Positions 36,203-45,604 are shown, numbered from the stretch's first letter. The stretch is 64,000 nt of DNA from Bacillota bacterium (GCA_023391425.1 JAEWAX010000129.1:1-64000); one strand, 5' to 3'. Notes: a model not told the origin generated them from the sequence alone. Program-made: numbers and translations.

Positions 36203-37549
36203 CTAGTCAACTTTACTCTTTGGGTTTAATATATCCTTCCTCCTGTAAATTCCAAGGAATAGACCTAGTAAAGTCATGTTTAGTAAATAGCTTGCTCCAC
36301 CATAAGAGAAAAATGGCAATGAAACACCAAGAATCGGGCATAATCCAAAGTTCATGAGAACATTTAATATGATTTGAATTGAAAACACGCAGCAGATACC
36401 AACGGATAAATATTTGCCATATTCATGTGTGATTTTGCTTGAGGCAGCAAAAAGTCTGAAAATGCTCAAGCATAAAAGTGTTATTAAAAGCAACCCAAAA
36501 ATCCAACCTAACTGCCCTACAACAAATGTAAATATAAATTCCGTGCTTGAACATGGTAAATGATAAGGACTATTTCCACTTCCATATGTGTCTAAGCTCG
36601 TGCTGTTACCTATAAGCTTTGATGAAGAAAGAATCTTGTCAAGTACAATATTGGTATACCCAAAGCCTTGTGGGTCTATCTGGGGATTCACAAATGCTGT
36701 CAATCTCTCTATAAAAATATATGGACTACCAAATAAGCAACTGATAAGCAAAACTATTGCCACACACATACTACCATAAATAATTAGTAATGTTATTCTC
36801 TTTTTTCCTTTATAATTACTACTGTAAATACTAAAGGTAAGCATTGCAAAAATGCCTGTTCCGGTGATTAACATATTCAAAAAAGATGGTTCTAAGAGTA
36901 TTAAAAATAGTGGGAGTACAGAAGCAGAAATTAATTTTAGCATGTTTTTTATGTCCCCATCACACCACTTTTTTATTAAGCCTGCATAACATACCAATAA
37001 AATCGGTATTGTCATCAAAGATAGTGTAAACCTAAATCCAAGGATTAGAATATAAGCTCCTCCAATTCTATTTATACCAAAAAATATTGATAAAAGGAGA
37101 AGCACACATGTTAAAAAGTATACTGGCAGAGAGTACCTCTCAAGCCTTGTGTAATCAAAAAAGTAACAAAATACAAGCACACAAATTCCTACTGCCGCAA
37201 AAAATACTTGATTGTAAAAAGACTCTGAATCCAAATACACGGATGAATATATTGAAATTATGTAAAGTCCATACCCTACTATAGCTCCCAGTAGAAGCAT
37301 GATAGACCATTCAGGTTTTGGCTTATGTGTTTTATGAAGCCTCCTGCCTATTTCAGTAGGATTTCCCATCTGAGACACTGCCTTGCAAAATGCCTCTTCC
37401 TCTTTAATCCCTTCTGTCATATAGTCCTCAGCAAGCTCATTAATATGGCTGTTCAATTCCTCAGCTATTGTATTATGTACCTTTTTATATTTTATTTGAG
37501 CTAATACGGTGTCAATAAAATCAGTAGCAGATTTGTTCAACTGCTGCAC
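36203..37549 (-). CDS. FtsW/RodA/SpoVE-like protein with N-terminal permease-prefix domain
   Basis: This 448-residue protein has a cytoplasmic helical region at residues 1-75 (EELNSHINELAEDYMTEG, EAFCKAVSQMGNP) that matches the permease-prefix/HAAS type usually found in PadR-linked membrane proteins. About ten membrane helices of the SEDS fold follow, ending PILGVSLPFFSYGGASYLLNM, the usual family signature. SEDS proteins polymerise peptidoglycan glycan strands. It overlaps the PadR gene by about 29 bases. A GTG start is used; a TTG three codons later has better spacing from GGGGG. The fusion is noteworthy. Confidence 0.85.
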   Translation of the reverse strand: MQQLNKSATDFIDTVLAQIKYKKVHNTIAEELNSHINELAEDYMTEGIKEEEAFCKAVSQMGNPTEIGRRLHKTHKPKPEWSIMLLLGAIVGYGLYIISIYSSVYLDSESFYNQVFFAAVGICVLVFCYFFDYTRLERYSLPVYFLTCVLLLLSIFFGINRIGGAYILILGFRFTLSLMTIPILLVCYAGLIKKWCDGDIKNMLKLISASVLPLFLILLEPSFLNMLITGTGIFAMLTFSIYSSNYKGKKRITLLIIYGSMCVAIVLLISCLFGSPYIFIERLTAFVNPQIDPQGFGYTNIVLDKILSSSKLIGNSTSLDTYGSGNSPYHLPCSSTEFIFTFVVGQLGWIFGLLLITLLCLSIFRLFAASSKITHEYGKYLSVGICCVFSIQIILNVLMNFGLCPILGVSLPFFSYGGASYLLNMTLLGLFLGIYRRKDILNPKSKVD

Positions 37550-37871
37550 CCCCTAACACCTTTCTTACCCCAGCTGCATATTTATCCCATTCTTTTTGCT
37601 TCTCGGATAAGAGTTTTTTACCATTCTTTGTAATTCTATAGTATTTTCTCTTGCGCGCAGATTCTGTATCTTCCCAGTATGCTTCTATCATTTGATCGCT
37701 TTCTAATGAGTGCAAAATCGGATATAGAGTTCCTTCTTTAAGAGTAAATGTATTATCTGATCTGCTTTCCAACTCCTTAGTCATCTGATAGCCATACATA
37801 TCACCACTGTCAAGAAGCTTCAGAATAAGCATAGTCGTACTTCCCTTCAATAATTCCTTATCAATCTTCAC
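37521..37871 (-). CDS. PadR-family transcriptional regulator
   Basis: This protein of about 116 residues has a PadR winged helix: KGSTTMLILKLLDSGDMYGYQMTKEL, then LKEGTLYPILHSLESD. The GTG at 37871 follows GGAGG by seven bases and is preferred to the ATG at 37916. The overlap with the FtsW-like gene shows a two-gene unit, in which the regulator probably represses its own operon and responds to wall or membrane stress, as inferred from related PadR-prefix-domain pairs. Confidence 0.9.
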   Translation of the reverse strand: MKIDKELLKGSTTMLILKLLDSGDMYGYQMTKELESRSDNTFTLKEGTLYPILHSLESDQMIEAYWEDTESARKRKYYRITKNGKKLLSEKQKEWDKYAAGVRKVLGGAAVEQICY

Positions 37872-37984
37872 TAAAATACCTCCATATGCTATACATCGTT
37901 TATCTATGTATAGCATAACACACTACTTCCAAATTTGTCCATACAATAAAAAATATTTAATGCTCTACAAAAATCACTATATTA

Positions 37985-38013
37985 TTGACAATATGCAACT
38001 TGTTGCATATAAT
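37985..38013 (+). promoter_or_regulatory. Consensus promoter overlapped by a MarR-type palindrome
   Basis: TTGACA and TATAAT are separated by exactly 17 bases. The spacer and start of the -10 box are the inverted repeat ATATGCAA-CTTG-TTGCATAT (37991-38010). A repressor bound here would block RNA polymerase, which fits autoregulation by the MarR protein encoded 31 bases downstream. Confidence 0.8.
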
Positions 38014-38043
38014 AAAGGCAATATATTGCATATGGGGGTGAAT

Positions 38044-38499
38044 ATGAATAGAGTAGAAAAAGAACAATTTATTTTTGGGAGCATTCTATTGCTTGCAAAT
38101 AAGCTTCAGATTTTTGGGGATAAGCTGTTTACTGACTTTACGTTAAAACAGTGGTTTTTAATTATTATGATGTCAAAGATGGAAAATAAGGAGCCTACGG
38201 TTAGAGAAATTTCTGATTTTACTGGAACCACAAGACAAAATGTAAAAAAGATGTTGCTGCCTTTAGAAAACAAGGGATTTGTGGCAGTTGAAAAATCGGC
38301 TACAGATGGTAGAGCATTAAAAGTTTCTCTTACAGATAAAAGCTATCAATATTTTAATGATCATAAAAACGACTCAGAAATAATTGTTGATAGGATATTT
38401 ACAGCAATAGGCGAAGAGGATCTTGATACAGTAATAAGAGTATTTAATGCACTTTTTGCTACCATTTCAAACATTGAAAATAACGAGGTAAAAATATGA
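38044..38499 (+). CDS. MarR-family transcriptional regulator
   Basis: This 151-residue protein has a MarR winged helix near residues 40-100 (PTVREISDFTGTTRQNVKKML, then DGRALKVSLTDKSYQYF). The ATG at 38044, five bases after GGGGG, gives the normal family length; the longer frame from 37906 covers its own promoter. It overlaps the following membrane protein gene by four bases, so the two are coupled. Confidence 0.9.
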   Translation: MNRVEKEQFIFGSILLLANKLQIFGDKLFTDFTLKQWFLIIMMSKMENKEPTVREISDFTGTTRQNVKKMLLPLENKGFVAVEKSATDGRALKVSLTDKSYQYFNDHKNDSEIIVDRIFTAIGEEDLDTVIRVFNALFATISNIENNEVKI

Positions 38500-39368
38500 A
38501 TATGATTCTAAGAAATAAAACAAAAAATATCTTGTGTTACATAACGGGTATTAGCCTATTGATTTCTGCTCTGGTAGGCTTTTTCTATACTTCTGGCGGA
38601 GACCGTTTCATGGTTAAAAATAGATATGGAGATTTCATTCAACTATACGGGGATGGTATTTACGCATACAACTCTATTCTTGATGTTTCAAACAGGTTTG
38701 GAGCAAGTTTAATTATAATTATTGGAGCTGTTCTACTAATTATATTAACTATTAGAAAAACAAAATCGGACCGTGTTGAATTGATACGCACAGCAACCTT
38801 ACTATTGCTATGCTACTCTTCAGTTTGTTTAGCTTTTGGTTCTATAGACCAACTTTATTTAGTAAATGTAGTCTGTCTTGGTGCATCACTTTATGCTTCT
38901 ATTATGTCATTACAAGACCTATTAGCAAAACCTATTATTCCAATTAAATTAAAGCAAAAACGGTTAACTGGAACTGCTGTATTTTTAATAATCTCAGGCA
39001 TAGCTACCGCAACTGTCTGGCTTTCTATGCTTGTTCCTGCTATTATATCAGGAAACTTTAGCTCTGTTGTAGGGATACAAACCTCAGAAGCCACTTATAC
39101 ATTAGATTTTTGTATATCCTGCCCAATGCTTATTTTATGTGGAGTGTGGCTGTTAAAGAAAAGAGAGCTTGGCTATAAAATTGCACCTTTATTATTGTAT
39201 GTGTTAATTTGTATTGGTATTATGGTAATATTACAAGCTATTTCTGCAGTCAATATGGGCTTAACTATTCCAATAGGGCAATTGATTGGAACAGTAATCT
39301 TTTTCGTTATACTAGGTGGAATTTCATTGTTTTTAATCATTAGAATATTATCACAAATTAAAACTTAG
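38496..39368 (+). CDS. Multi-pass membrane protein of unknown function
   Basis: This 290-residue protein has about eight predicted helices. I do not recognise a family. The start overlaps the MarR stop (ATGA type), so its level should follow the MarR promoter. Such MarR-controlled membrane proteins are often tied to drug or lipid stress, but nothing in the sequence decides it. Its stop is directly against the stop of the convergent GT39-like gene. Confidence 0.65.
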   Translation: MNMILRNKTKNILCYITGISLLISALVGFFYTSGGDRFMVKNRYGDFIQLYGDGIYAYNSILDVSNRFGASLIIIIGAVLLIILTIRKTKSDRVELIRTATLLLLCYSSVCLAFGSIDQLYLVNVVCLGASLYASIMSLQDLLAKPIIPIKLKQKRLTGTAVFLIISGIATATVWLSMLVPAIISGNFSSVVGIQTSEATYTLDFCISCPMLILCGVWLLKKRELGYKIAPLLLYVLICIGIMVILQAISAVNMGLTIPIGQLIGTVIFFVILGGISLFLIIRILSQIKT

Positions 39369-40832
39369 TTACACCTCATACCTTTTAGTGCCTGGTAGAA
39401 AGCTTGCTCCAAACAATATCAACAATGGCACTACTGGCATATGATATCTAGACTGTACTTCAAGTAAAGTGTAGGATAGTAATATTCCCCCAAAAATCAT
39501 TAGTATAATCAGTGCGTCATACCTTTTTGCTCTCAGAGTATACAAACATGCGCAAATTGCCATAAGTATAACTAAAATATAGAAAGCCTGTGAAACCCCA
39601 TAAAAAACCCTTGGATGAGATTTAATTATTGTTTCTGCTGCTGAATTTCCAGCAGATACAGTACTCCAGTAGTAGCCATAGTTTTCATTGTCCCACATTA
39701 TTTTATATTTGTTTATGACTAAATTCATTAACTTCTTTGGGTCACCCTTTAATCTCTCTATAGCTATTTGTTTTGCCTCATTATGAACTTTATCAAAGTC
39801 ATAATTGTTCTTTGCAATTATTCCAAAGTCGTCTGCATTCCAAGCTCCATTATACTTTGCATTAGTGCCAATCATCAGGTTAAAACCAGCGTCAGACCTT
39901 GTCACGTCTATTCCTGTGGCATTTTGAATAGGAATATTCACTAGATTAATTAATGCGAAATAGCAGATTACAAATAATGCTATAGATTTTATACCAAGTA
40001 CAACGCTAGCGATTGTATTCGCCCTATACCTTTTATATATTAATATAAATACTGCAAATACAGGTAATAAAAGCATTGCCATCGGCCGAACCAACTGGGC
40101 ACAAGCTGCAAGTATTCCTATTCCAATCAAAATAAAATTTCCACTCCAGAATTCATAGTTTTTATAAGTATATTTCTTTATAAATCTTAATATCATAAGT
40201 ACTGCAGCAGTGAATAGTACCATAAACAAGTGTTCTGAAGCAATAACTGAGGTATACATTATTTGTGTTGGCCAAAGTGCAAGCAGTAATGAAGCTATTC
40301 TTCCTGCTTTTTCGCTATACAGCATTCTCCCACCTGAATAAAGGAGAAGAACAAGGATTATAGAAAGAGCCACATTGAAAAGCTTTGCCACTATCAAGCC
40401 TGTGCCAAATAGAGAGTATAAACCGGCCAAGACCATACCAAACCCCATTTTAAAAGGAAAGCAAGCATAAAAATCAGCGAAACCTTTGAAGTCTCCTTTG
40501 CTAGCATTTATACCATAGTTATTTAAGTGGAGAAAATCTGAAAATGGCTGTGTCTGAACAAAATATATCCATACCAGTCGTGGAACCAGTGCAATAATTA
40601 TCAACAATATAAGAAAAACCTTAGTATTAATTTTTGAAAGTATATTTATTTTGTAGAATAGCAATATAGCTAGAGCTGCTAAGAGCAAGTAGGCAAAGCC
40701 TGTATAAAAAGGCATCCTAATTCCAGATGTGCCTGAACTGAAAGTGCTAATTAAAGTAATTAACCCCAGCAAAACAATGGCTCCTATAACTATTACATAA
40801 AAAATAATACTTTTGAAATTTGCTTTTTTCAT
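39369..40832 (-). CDS. GT39/ArnT-like membrane glycosyltransferase
   Basis: This 487-residue protein has about eleven membrane helices and the GT-C style first outer loop, with acidic residues in FLHLNNYGINASKGDFKGFADFYACFPFK. The C-terminal part is typical of dolichyl/undecaprenyl-phosphate-sugar mannosyltransferase relatives. It would transfer a sugar from a lipid carrier outside the membrane. No neighbour fixes the acceptor. Confidence 0.75.
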   Translation of the reverse strand: MKKANFKSIIFYVIVIGAIVLLGLITLISTFSSGTSGIRMPFYTGFAYLLLAALAILLFYKINILSKINTKVFLILLIIIALVPRLVWIYFVQTQPFSDFLHLNNYGINASKGDFKGFADFYACFPFKMGFGMVLAGLYSLFGTGLIVAKLFNVALSIILVLLLYSGGRMLYSEKAGRIASLLLALWPTQIMYTSVIASEHLFMVLFTAAVLMILRFIKKYTYKNYEFWSGNFILIGIGILAACAQLVRPMAMLLLPVFAVFILIYKRYRANTIASVVLGIKSIALFVICYFALINLVNIPIQNATGIDVTRSDAGFNLMIGTNAKYNGAWNADDFGIIAKNNYDFDKVHNEAKQIAIERLKGDPKKLMNLVINKYKIMWDNENYGYYWSTVSAGNSAAETIIKSHPRVFYGVSQAFYILVILMAICACLYTLRAKRYDALIILMIFGGILLSYTLLEVQSRYHMPVVPLLILFGASFLPGTKRYEV

Positions 40833-41236
40833 ATAACACTTCCTTAATATTTTATTCTTAGTACCAAGAATGCCTATATCATTTTACGTTATGTATTCTG
40901 TACTATTTAAATATCTCGTCCATGGACACATTATGGATATCAGAGTTGAATAAATTATCCAATTTCTTTATTTTAACACATATTGCCTTAAAATATTACC
41001 TACTATTAATCAATAAAACTTTCATATTTTTATATTTCCTCTTGGAACATAGTAATTTTCTACTTATACCTTGTCTTTAATAATGTAATTGTTATAATAT
41101 TAACTAGAAAAAAGTTTCTACATATAAAAAAATTATTAGGCTATTAGTTTAGAAGTGTTTTTTTGAAGCTTATAAATATAATTGATAAGTAAAAATTGTA
41201 GGAATGTTTTTATTTATAATATAGAAAAGGTAGATT
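40833..41236. promoter_or_regulatory. Divergent intergenic region with a likely nudC promoter
   Basis: This 404-base gap lies between the leftward GT39-like gene and the rightward nudC. TTGTCT (41071-41076) and TATAAT (41093-41098), 16 bases apart, make a plausible rightward promoter 138 bases before nudC. No structured element or open frame is apparent elsewhere in it. Confidence 0.4.
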
Positions 41237-42079
41237 TTGATTATGTATAATGAAGGTATTTACAAGCATTATGAGCCAGCAGTTACCCCTAAAGCTGAAA
41301 TAGCTGGTAAGGTTTATTGGCTTGCTTTTTGTGTTAATAAAATGTTGGTTCAGGTTGAAAATAATAATTATAGCATCCCGTTTACAAATAGTTTGCAAGA
41401 GCTAAAGATTTCCCCTGTTAGATCACAATATCTTGGCATGTTACAGGGATGTCCATGCTACAGCGCAGAAATTTTACCAGAAACTAAGGCTCCTGAAGGA
41501 ATGGATTTCATTGATTTAAGGTCACTATTTGGACTTTTAGATGAGGACTTATTTCTTTTAGCAGGCAAAGCATTTCAAATAGTCAGTTGGGATCAAACAC
41601 ATCAGTTTTGCGGTAGATGTGGCTCCCCAACACAGGAACAACCTGGTGAACGTGCAAAAATATGTCCTAAATGTGGTTTTATAAGCTATCCTCGCATTTG
41701 CCCTGCAGTAATAACTGCGATTTTCAAGGAAGATAAAATACTTTTAGCACATGCAACAGCCTTCAAAGGGGATATGCACAGTCTTGTCGCAGGATTCTTG
41801 GAACCTGGCGAAACCCTTGAGCAAGGCGTACAGCGAGAGATAATGGAGGAGGTTGGCTTAAAAGTTAAGAATATAAAATACTTTGGAAGTCAGCCGTGGC
41901 CATTCCCTAATTCTCTGATGATAGGTTTCACCGCAGAATACGAAAGTGGCGAGATAGCTGTTGATGGTGTAGAAATTGCTAAAGCAGGATGGTTTGGGGT
42001 AGATAACCTCCCTGAGTTACCTACTGAAGTGAGTATTGCAAGAAAAATAATAAACTGGTATATAGAGAGTCATAAATAG
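41237..42079 (+). CDS. nudC: NAD(H) pyrophosphatase, NudC
   Basis: This 280-residue Nudix hydrolase has a zinc ribbon, CGRCGSPTQEQPGERAKICPKCG, near residues 128-150. The Nudix box is GFLEPGETLEQGVQREIMEEVGL and the NADH-specific SQPWPFPNSLM follows. It cleaves NADH to NMNH and AMP and can remove NAD caps from RNA. A TTG start at 41237 has AAAAGG six bases upstream; the ATG two codons later is possible. Confidence 0.93.
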   Translation: MIMYNEGIYKHYEPAVTPKAEIAGKVYWLAFCVNKMLVQVENNNYSIPFTNSLQELKISPVRSQYLGMLQGCPCYSAEILPETKAPEGMDFIDLRSLFGLLDEDLFLLAGKAFQIVSWDQTHQFCGRCGSPTQEQPGERAKICPKCGFISYPRICPAVITAIFKEDKILLAHATAFKGDMHSLVAGFLEPGETLEQGVQREIMEEVGLKVKNIKYFGSQPWPFPNSLMIGFTAEYESGEIAVDGVEIAKAGWFGVDNLPELPTEVSIARKIINWYIESHK

Positions 42080-42091
42080 ATATATTTAAAT

Positions 42092-42136
42092 AGCTCAACT
42101 ACCCAATATTTTGTTGCAATATTGGATAGTTGAGCT
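42092..42136. terminator. Bidirectional terminator between nudC and hsp20
   Basis: AGCTCAACTA-C-CCAATATT pairs with AATATTGG-A-TAGTTGAGCT around a short loop, one mismatch in 19 pairs. It sits between two convergent genes and is flanked by T- and A-rich sequence. Confidence 0.8.
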
Positions 42137-42146
42137 AGAATTTTAA

Positions 42147-42584
42147 TTATTGAATATCTATTCTACTATTAGTTTTCTTTGTCTCACTCTTTGGCAAAAT
42201 AATTGTTAGAATTCCATTTTCATACTTTGCAGTTACATCCTCATTTTTTACATTTTCAACATAGAAGCTTCTGCTAGATGCTCCAAACCTTCTTTCTCTC
42301 CTAATGTAATTTTCTTTCTCTTCCTTTACTTCTTCAGACTTTTGAATTGAAATTGTTAACCTATCATCTTTTAAATCTAATTTGATGTCTTCCTTGTTAG
42401 CTCCAGGAATTTCAGCATCGATAATAAATTCCTTTTCATTTTCTTTAATATCTGCTTTTATCGCATTTGTACTTGCAAGCCCCATGAAAGAATCGCTAAA
42501 GAAGTCATTAAACATGTTGTCTAAATCAAAAAGGCTTCCTCTTTCTTGAATTTTGTTGTTTCTAAATGGTACTATTCCAAACAT
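42147..42584 (-). CDS. Small heat-shock protein, Hsp20 family
   Basis: This 145-residue alpha-crystallin-type chaperone has the conserved core at about residues 45-140 (ADIKENEKEFIIDAEIPG, FYVENVKNEDVTAKYENGIL). The ATG at 42584 follows GGAGG by eight bases. It prevents aggregation of unfolded proteins in the cytoplasm. Regulation is visible: two CtsR-type sites frame its promoter. Confidence 0.93.
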   Translation of the reverse strand: MFGIVPFRNNKIQERGSLFDLDNMFNDFFSDSFMGLASTNAIKADIKENEKEFIIDAEIPGANKEDIKLDLKDDRLTISIQKSEEVKEEKENYIRRERRFGASSRSFYVENVKNEDVTAKYENGILTIILPKSETKKTNSRIDIQ

Positions 42585-42633
42585 ATAAAACACCTCCGTA
42601 AAATTTTAAATTATTTTAATTTGTTTATTTGTT

Positions 42634-42712
42634 TTTGACTTTCTTTGACCTTGACTATATTATAGCCTACTCATTTTTGTTTATCAATATTTGATTTTGA
42701 CTTTCCTTGACC
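42634..42712 (-). promoter_or_regulatory. hsp20 promoter framed by two CtsR operators
   Basis: On the minus strand TTGATA (42687-42682) and TATAAT (42664-42659) are 17 bases apart. GGTCAAAGAAAGTCAAA lies just downstream (42650-42634) and GGTCAAGGAAAGTCAAA just upstream (42712-42696). Both match the CtsR heptad repeat GGTCAAANNNAGTCAAA, the second with one change. Repression by CtsR and release on heat shock are expected. Confidence 0.85.
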
Positions 42713-42758
42713 TTTCCATTGAATAAAAATTAATTTGCTTATTCTATAGTACATTTTC

Positions 42759-44330
42759 TCACTCTTTCTTAAATTTTCTCACCTTTCTGTTTTTAAGTCC
42801 TAAGAGTTGAAGAATTTCTCTCCAATCAATTACACCTACTAATGCCATTAGAAATAAAGCTATTATAATATATGCTACTAATGCTAAAAGTGTTTGCACT
42901 GGAGTGTAAAGCTTCATAAAATTGAAAAAACTATATATGTATTTACTAGAAAGAAACAAGATTAACGTTACAGCCAAGGGTAAGAGCACCCAATGTCTTA
43001 GGTCTAATACCATACCGGTATTTCGTTCTATGGTTATGAAATTTAGTATACACACAATTAAAGTGCTGATTACCATACTAATTATATATGCAGGTATACC
43101 ATACTTTGGAATAAGAAAATAAACACATGAGATTCTAATAATCGAACCCACTATTGAGTTTATCAGAAGAAGCCCTTGCTTGCCCAAGCCATTCATAACG
43201 CCTGTCAGAATTTGCTGCAAATACAGGAATATGCAGGTGAAAGATAATAAAAATAATGTATTACCAACATTTTGTCTAGGATAAATCATATCTGCTATTT
43301 TATCTGGATAGCAAGCAAAAAGTGCCATAAATATGAATCCTAGTACCATTGTAATCTGGATTGCCTTTGAGATTCTATAATTCACTCTACTAAAATTCTT
43401 TAATGAAAGCGACTCGGAAATTGCTGGAACTAATGTGGTTGCAAGTGATGTTGTAACCAGTGCAGGGAAAAATATCAGTGGCATTGCCATTCCCATTAGT
43501 TTCCCGTACTCCTCCATACATTGTATGTAATTTAGGCCTCCCACTAATAGCCGTTGTGGAATAAGTATTACTTCCACTGCCATCATAATAGATATTATGA
43601 ACCTGTTGAAAGAAATAGGGACTGCACATTTCAGAATGGTACTGAACAACTTCCTTTTTCTAAGTAAACCCTTTTTTGAAATTGGAATGATATGAATGTA
43701 TTTTTTATATCTATAGTATACAGCTAATACAAGCAAATTTGACATTTCTCCAAGTGCCATAGCTAAAGTAGCTAATGCGCATGCATATTGAAGTCCTGCT
43801 TTTAGGAATTGCGAAGCTAGTGCCATAACTATCCCTATCTTGACTAATTGCTCAACTATTTGAGATACTGCTGTTGGAGTAACCTCCTGTATTCCATAAA
43901 AATATCCTTTATATGCTGAAGCTGCCGCTATAAAAGGTATGCAGGGAATCATTATTAATACCGAAAAATATGTTCTACTGTCCTTTAACAATGTATTTAC
44001 AATAAAGTTTATGTTAGCATATAAAAAAGCTGAAATAGTTGCACTAGTTACAAGTACTACTATCAATCCTATTTTTGAAATCCTTTTTATATTGATATTA
44101 TGGCCTTTTGCTGATTCTTCAGCAATCATTTTTGATACTGCTATTGATACTCCAGAGGTTAAGGTTAAAATAATCAAGGAGTATATTGGTACAGTAAGCT
44201 GATATAAGCCTATACCTTCTGCTCCAATCAGGTTTGAAAGGTAGATTCTATATATAAATCCTACTATCCTTGAAATAAAGCCTGCAATCATTAATATAAT
44301 TGCACCAGTAATAAATGTTTTTTTGGTCAT
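42759..44330 (-). CDS. spoVB: SpoVB/MurJ-like MATE-fold polysaccharide flippase
   Basis: This 523-residue membrane protein has 14 predicted helices of the MOP superfamily and a SpoVB-like opening (TGAIILMIAGFISRIVGFIYRIYLSNLIGAEGIGLYQL). Relatives flip lipid II or other lipid-linked glycans, and SpoVB is needed for spore cortex. It is a single leftward gene. SpoVB is the best fit, though Firmicutes often have several paralogues. Confidence 0.82.
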   Translation of the reverse strand: MTKKTFITGAIILMIAGFISRIVGFIYRIYLSNLIGAEGIGLYQLTVPIYSLIILTLTSGVSIAVSKMIAEESAKGHNINIKRISKIGLIVVLVTSATISAFLYANINFIVNTLLKDSRTYFSVLIMIPCIPFIAAASAYKGYFYGIQEVTPTAVSQIVEQLVKIGIVMALASQFLKAGLQYACALATLAMALGEMSNLLVLAVYYRYKKYIHIIPISKKGLLRKRKLFSTILKCAVPISFNRFIISIMMAVEVILIPQRLLVGGLNYIQCMEEYGKLMGMAMPLIFFPALVTTSLATTLVPAISESLSLKNFSRVNYRISKAIQITMVLGFIFMALFACYPDKIADMIYPRQNVGNTLFLLSFTCIFLYLQQILTGVMNGLGKQGLLLINSIVGSIIRISCVYFLIPKYGIPAYIISMVISTLIVCILNFITIERNTGMVLDLRHWVLLPLAVTLILFLSSKYIYSFFNFMKLYTPVQTLLALVAYIIIALFLMALVGVIDWREILQLLGLKNRKVRKFKKE

Positions 44331-44676
44331 TTTTCACCTCAAAATTATGTATTTCTAATCTCAAATATCGTTTTTCAATAGTATCTAAATAAGTTCCTTT
44401 ACTATTATTATTAAACTGTGTAACCATTTATGTCTCTATGTTTCCAGTATCTTGCCATATATTACAGGTTGCCCCTATCTGCGATTTTGCTTTATAATAA
44501 ACCTAACAGTAGCTTTGCGCAAAGCTCTCAGATATGATGGCATAGTAGCTAGATTTAACACATAGCACATTGGCCTAAGGCCTACTTTGACTGTCAAAAA
44601 TAACCCTATAAAAATATTCTTATTTTTTAGATGCCAAGTAATTTTTTATGGCATAGAAGGGCTACTGGAGGGCAAT
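44331..44676. other. Intergenic region with palindromes before the NlpC/P60 gene
   Basis: This 346-base gap between divergent genes contains the perfect 16-base palindrome AGCTTTGCGCAAAGCT (44511-44526) and GGCCTAAGGCC (44572-44582). A structured leader for the hydrolase gene is possible. GCAAAGC followed by a GTAGCTAG-like segment faintly recalls a class I cyclic-di-GMP riboswitch, but the rest of that motif is missing. Confidence 0.35.
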
Positions 44677-45504
44677 ATGAATAAAAAACTGTTATCAAGT
44701 TGTTTAGCATTATCAATATTCTTTATAGCAATGGCTCCAATATCTAAACAATCCAATGTTAATAGCAGCAATACCGTACATTCTACAACCGAGTGGCAAC
44801 AATTGAACTTGGAAAAAGTATCATCGGCAAGACAGAAATTACTCAATACCGACGGCACAGTGACATATCCTCAAGACGAGAAAATAGTAATATCAGAGGC
44901 AGCAAAAGTTAAAGACCTTGCATCAAGAGGTGAAAGTACAGCTAAAAGAACTAGTACTAGAACCAAATCAACTGCTAGTAAAAGCACTAGCAATTCAGCC
45001 ATTAAAGTAACAACTAAAGCAACTACAACTGTAAGTAAAGTAGCTGCTAGACCAGTAAGAACAGCAACTTCTACAAAAACAACTACTGCGTCAACTACAA
45101 GTAGAAGCACAGCAACTATATCAACAGTATCAAGTTCAAAGGCAAGTGCTGTGATTAGTACCGCGAAAAGCTTTATGGGTGTTCCTTATGTATGGGGTGG
45201 AACTACTCCAAGTGGTTTTGACTGTTCAGGTTTCACGCAGTATGTATTAGGTGAAAATGGCATTAGTGTTCCAAGAACTGCTGCTGAGCAGTATACAGTT
45301 GGAACAATCGTGTCAAAAAGTAATCTGCGTGTTGGTGATTTAGTATTCTTTACAACCTATAAGGCAGGAGCATCACATTTAGGCTTCTATATAGGGGATG
45401 GAAACTTTATACACGCTAGTTCATCCAAAGGAGTAACCATATCTAGCTTAAATAGTACCTATTATGCTAGCCATTATATTGGTGCAAGAAGAGTTATTGA
45501 TTAA
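44677..45504 (+). CDS. Secreted NlpC/P60 peptidoglycan endopeptidase
   Basis: This 275-residue protein has a signal peptide (MNKKLLSSCLALSIFFIAM), a Ser/Thr/Lys-rich low-complexity linker at about residues 75-155, and a C-terminal NlpC/P60 domain. The catalytic Cys is in FDCSGFTQYV and the His in SHLGFYIGDGNFIHASS. The ATG at 44677 follows GGAGG by five bases; the longer frame from 44587 lacks a site. It cleaves wall stem peptides outside the cell. Confidence 0.92.
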   Translation: MNKKLLSSCLALSIFFIAMAPISKQSNVNSSNTVHSTTEWQQLNLEKVSSARQKLLNTDGTVTYPQDEKIVISEAAKVKDLASRGESTAKRTSTRTKSTASKSTSNSAIKVTTKATTTVSKVAARPVRTATSTKTTTASTTSRSTATISTVSSSKASAVISTAKSFMGVPYVWGGTTPSGFDCSGFTQYVLGENGISVPRTAAEQYTVGTIVSKSNLRVGDLVFFTTYKAGASHLGFYIGDGNFIHASSSKGVTISSLNSTYYASHYIGARRVID

Positions 45505-45515
45505 TAGCTTTTTAC

Positions 45516-45551
45516 AAAAGGCTTTAGAAATTTCTGTTTCTAAAGCCTTTT
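45516..45551 (+). terminator. Terminator of the NlpC/P60 gene
   Basis: AAAAGGCTTTAGAAA pairs perfectly with TTTCTAAAGCCTTTT around a 6-base loop, followed by CTTT. Confidence 0.85.
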
Positions 45552-45604
45552 CTTTATGTTATTATAAAATAACATTATATTAGCATTACATTATGGAGAT
45601 TCTT

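Noticed and set aside
44480..44582. Possible class I cyclic-di-GMP riboswitch before the NlpC/P60 gene
   Set aside because: Only GCAAAGC and a loose GTAGCTAG segment match; the GGAAAC/GAAA half and the receptor pairing are not found. An Infernal search would decide.
44871..45110. Hydrophobic open frame opposite the NlpC/P60 linker
   Set aside because: It is the complement of a Ser/Thr-rich low-complexity stretch, which always reads as Val/Leu-rich; no site or context supports it.
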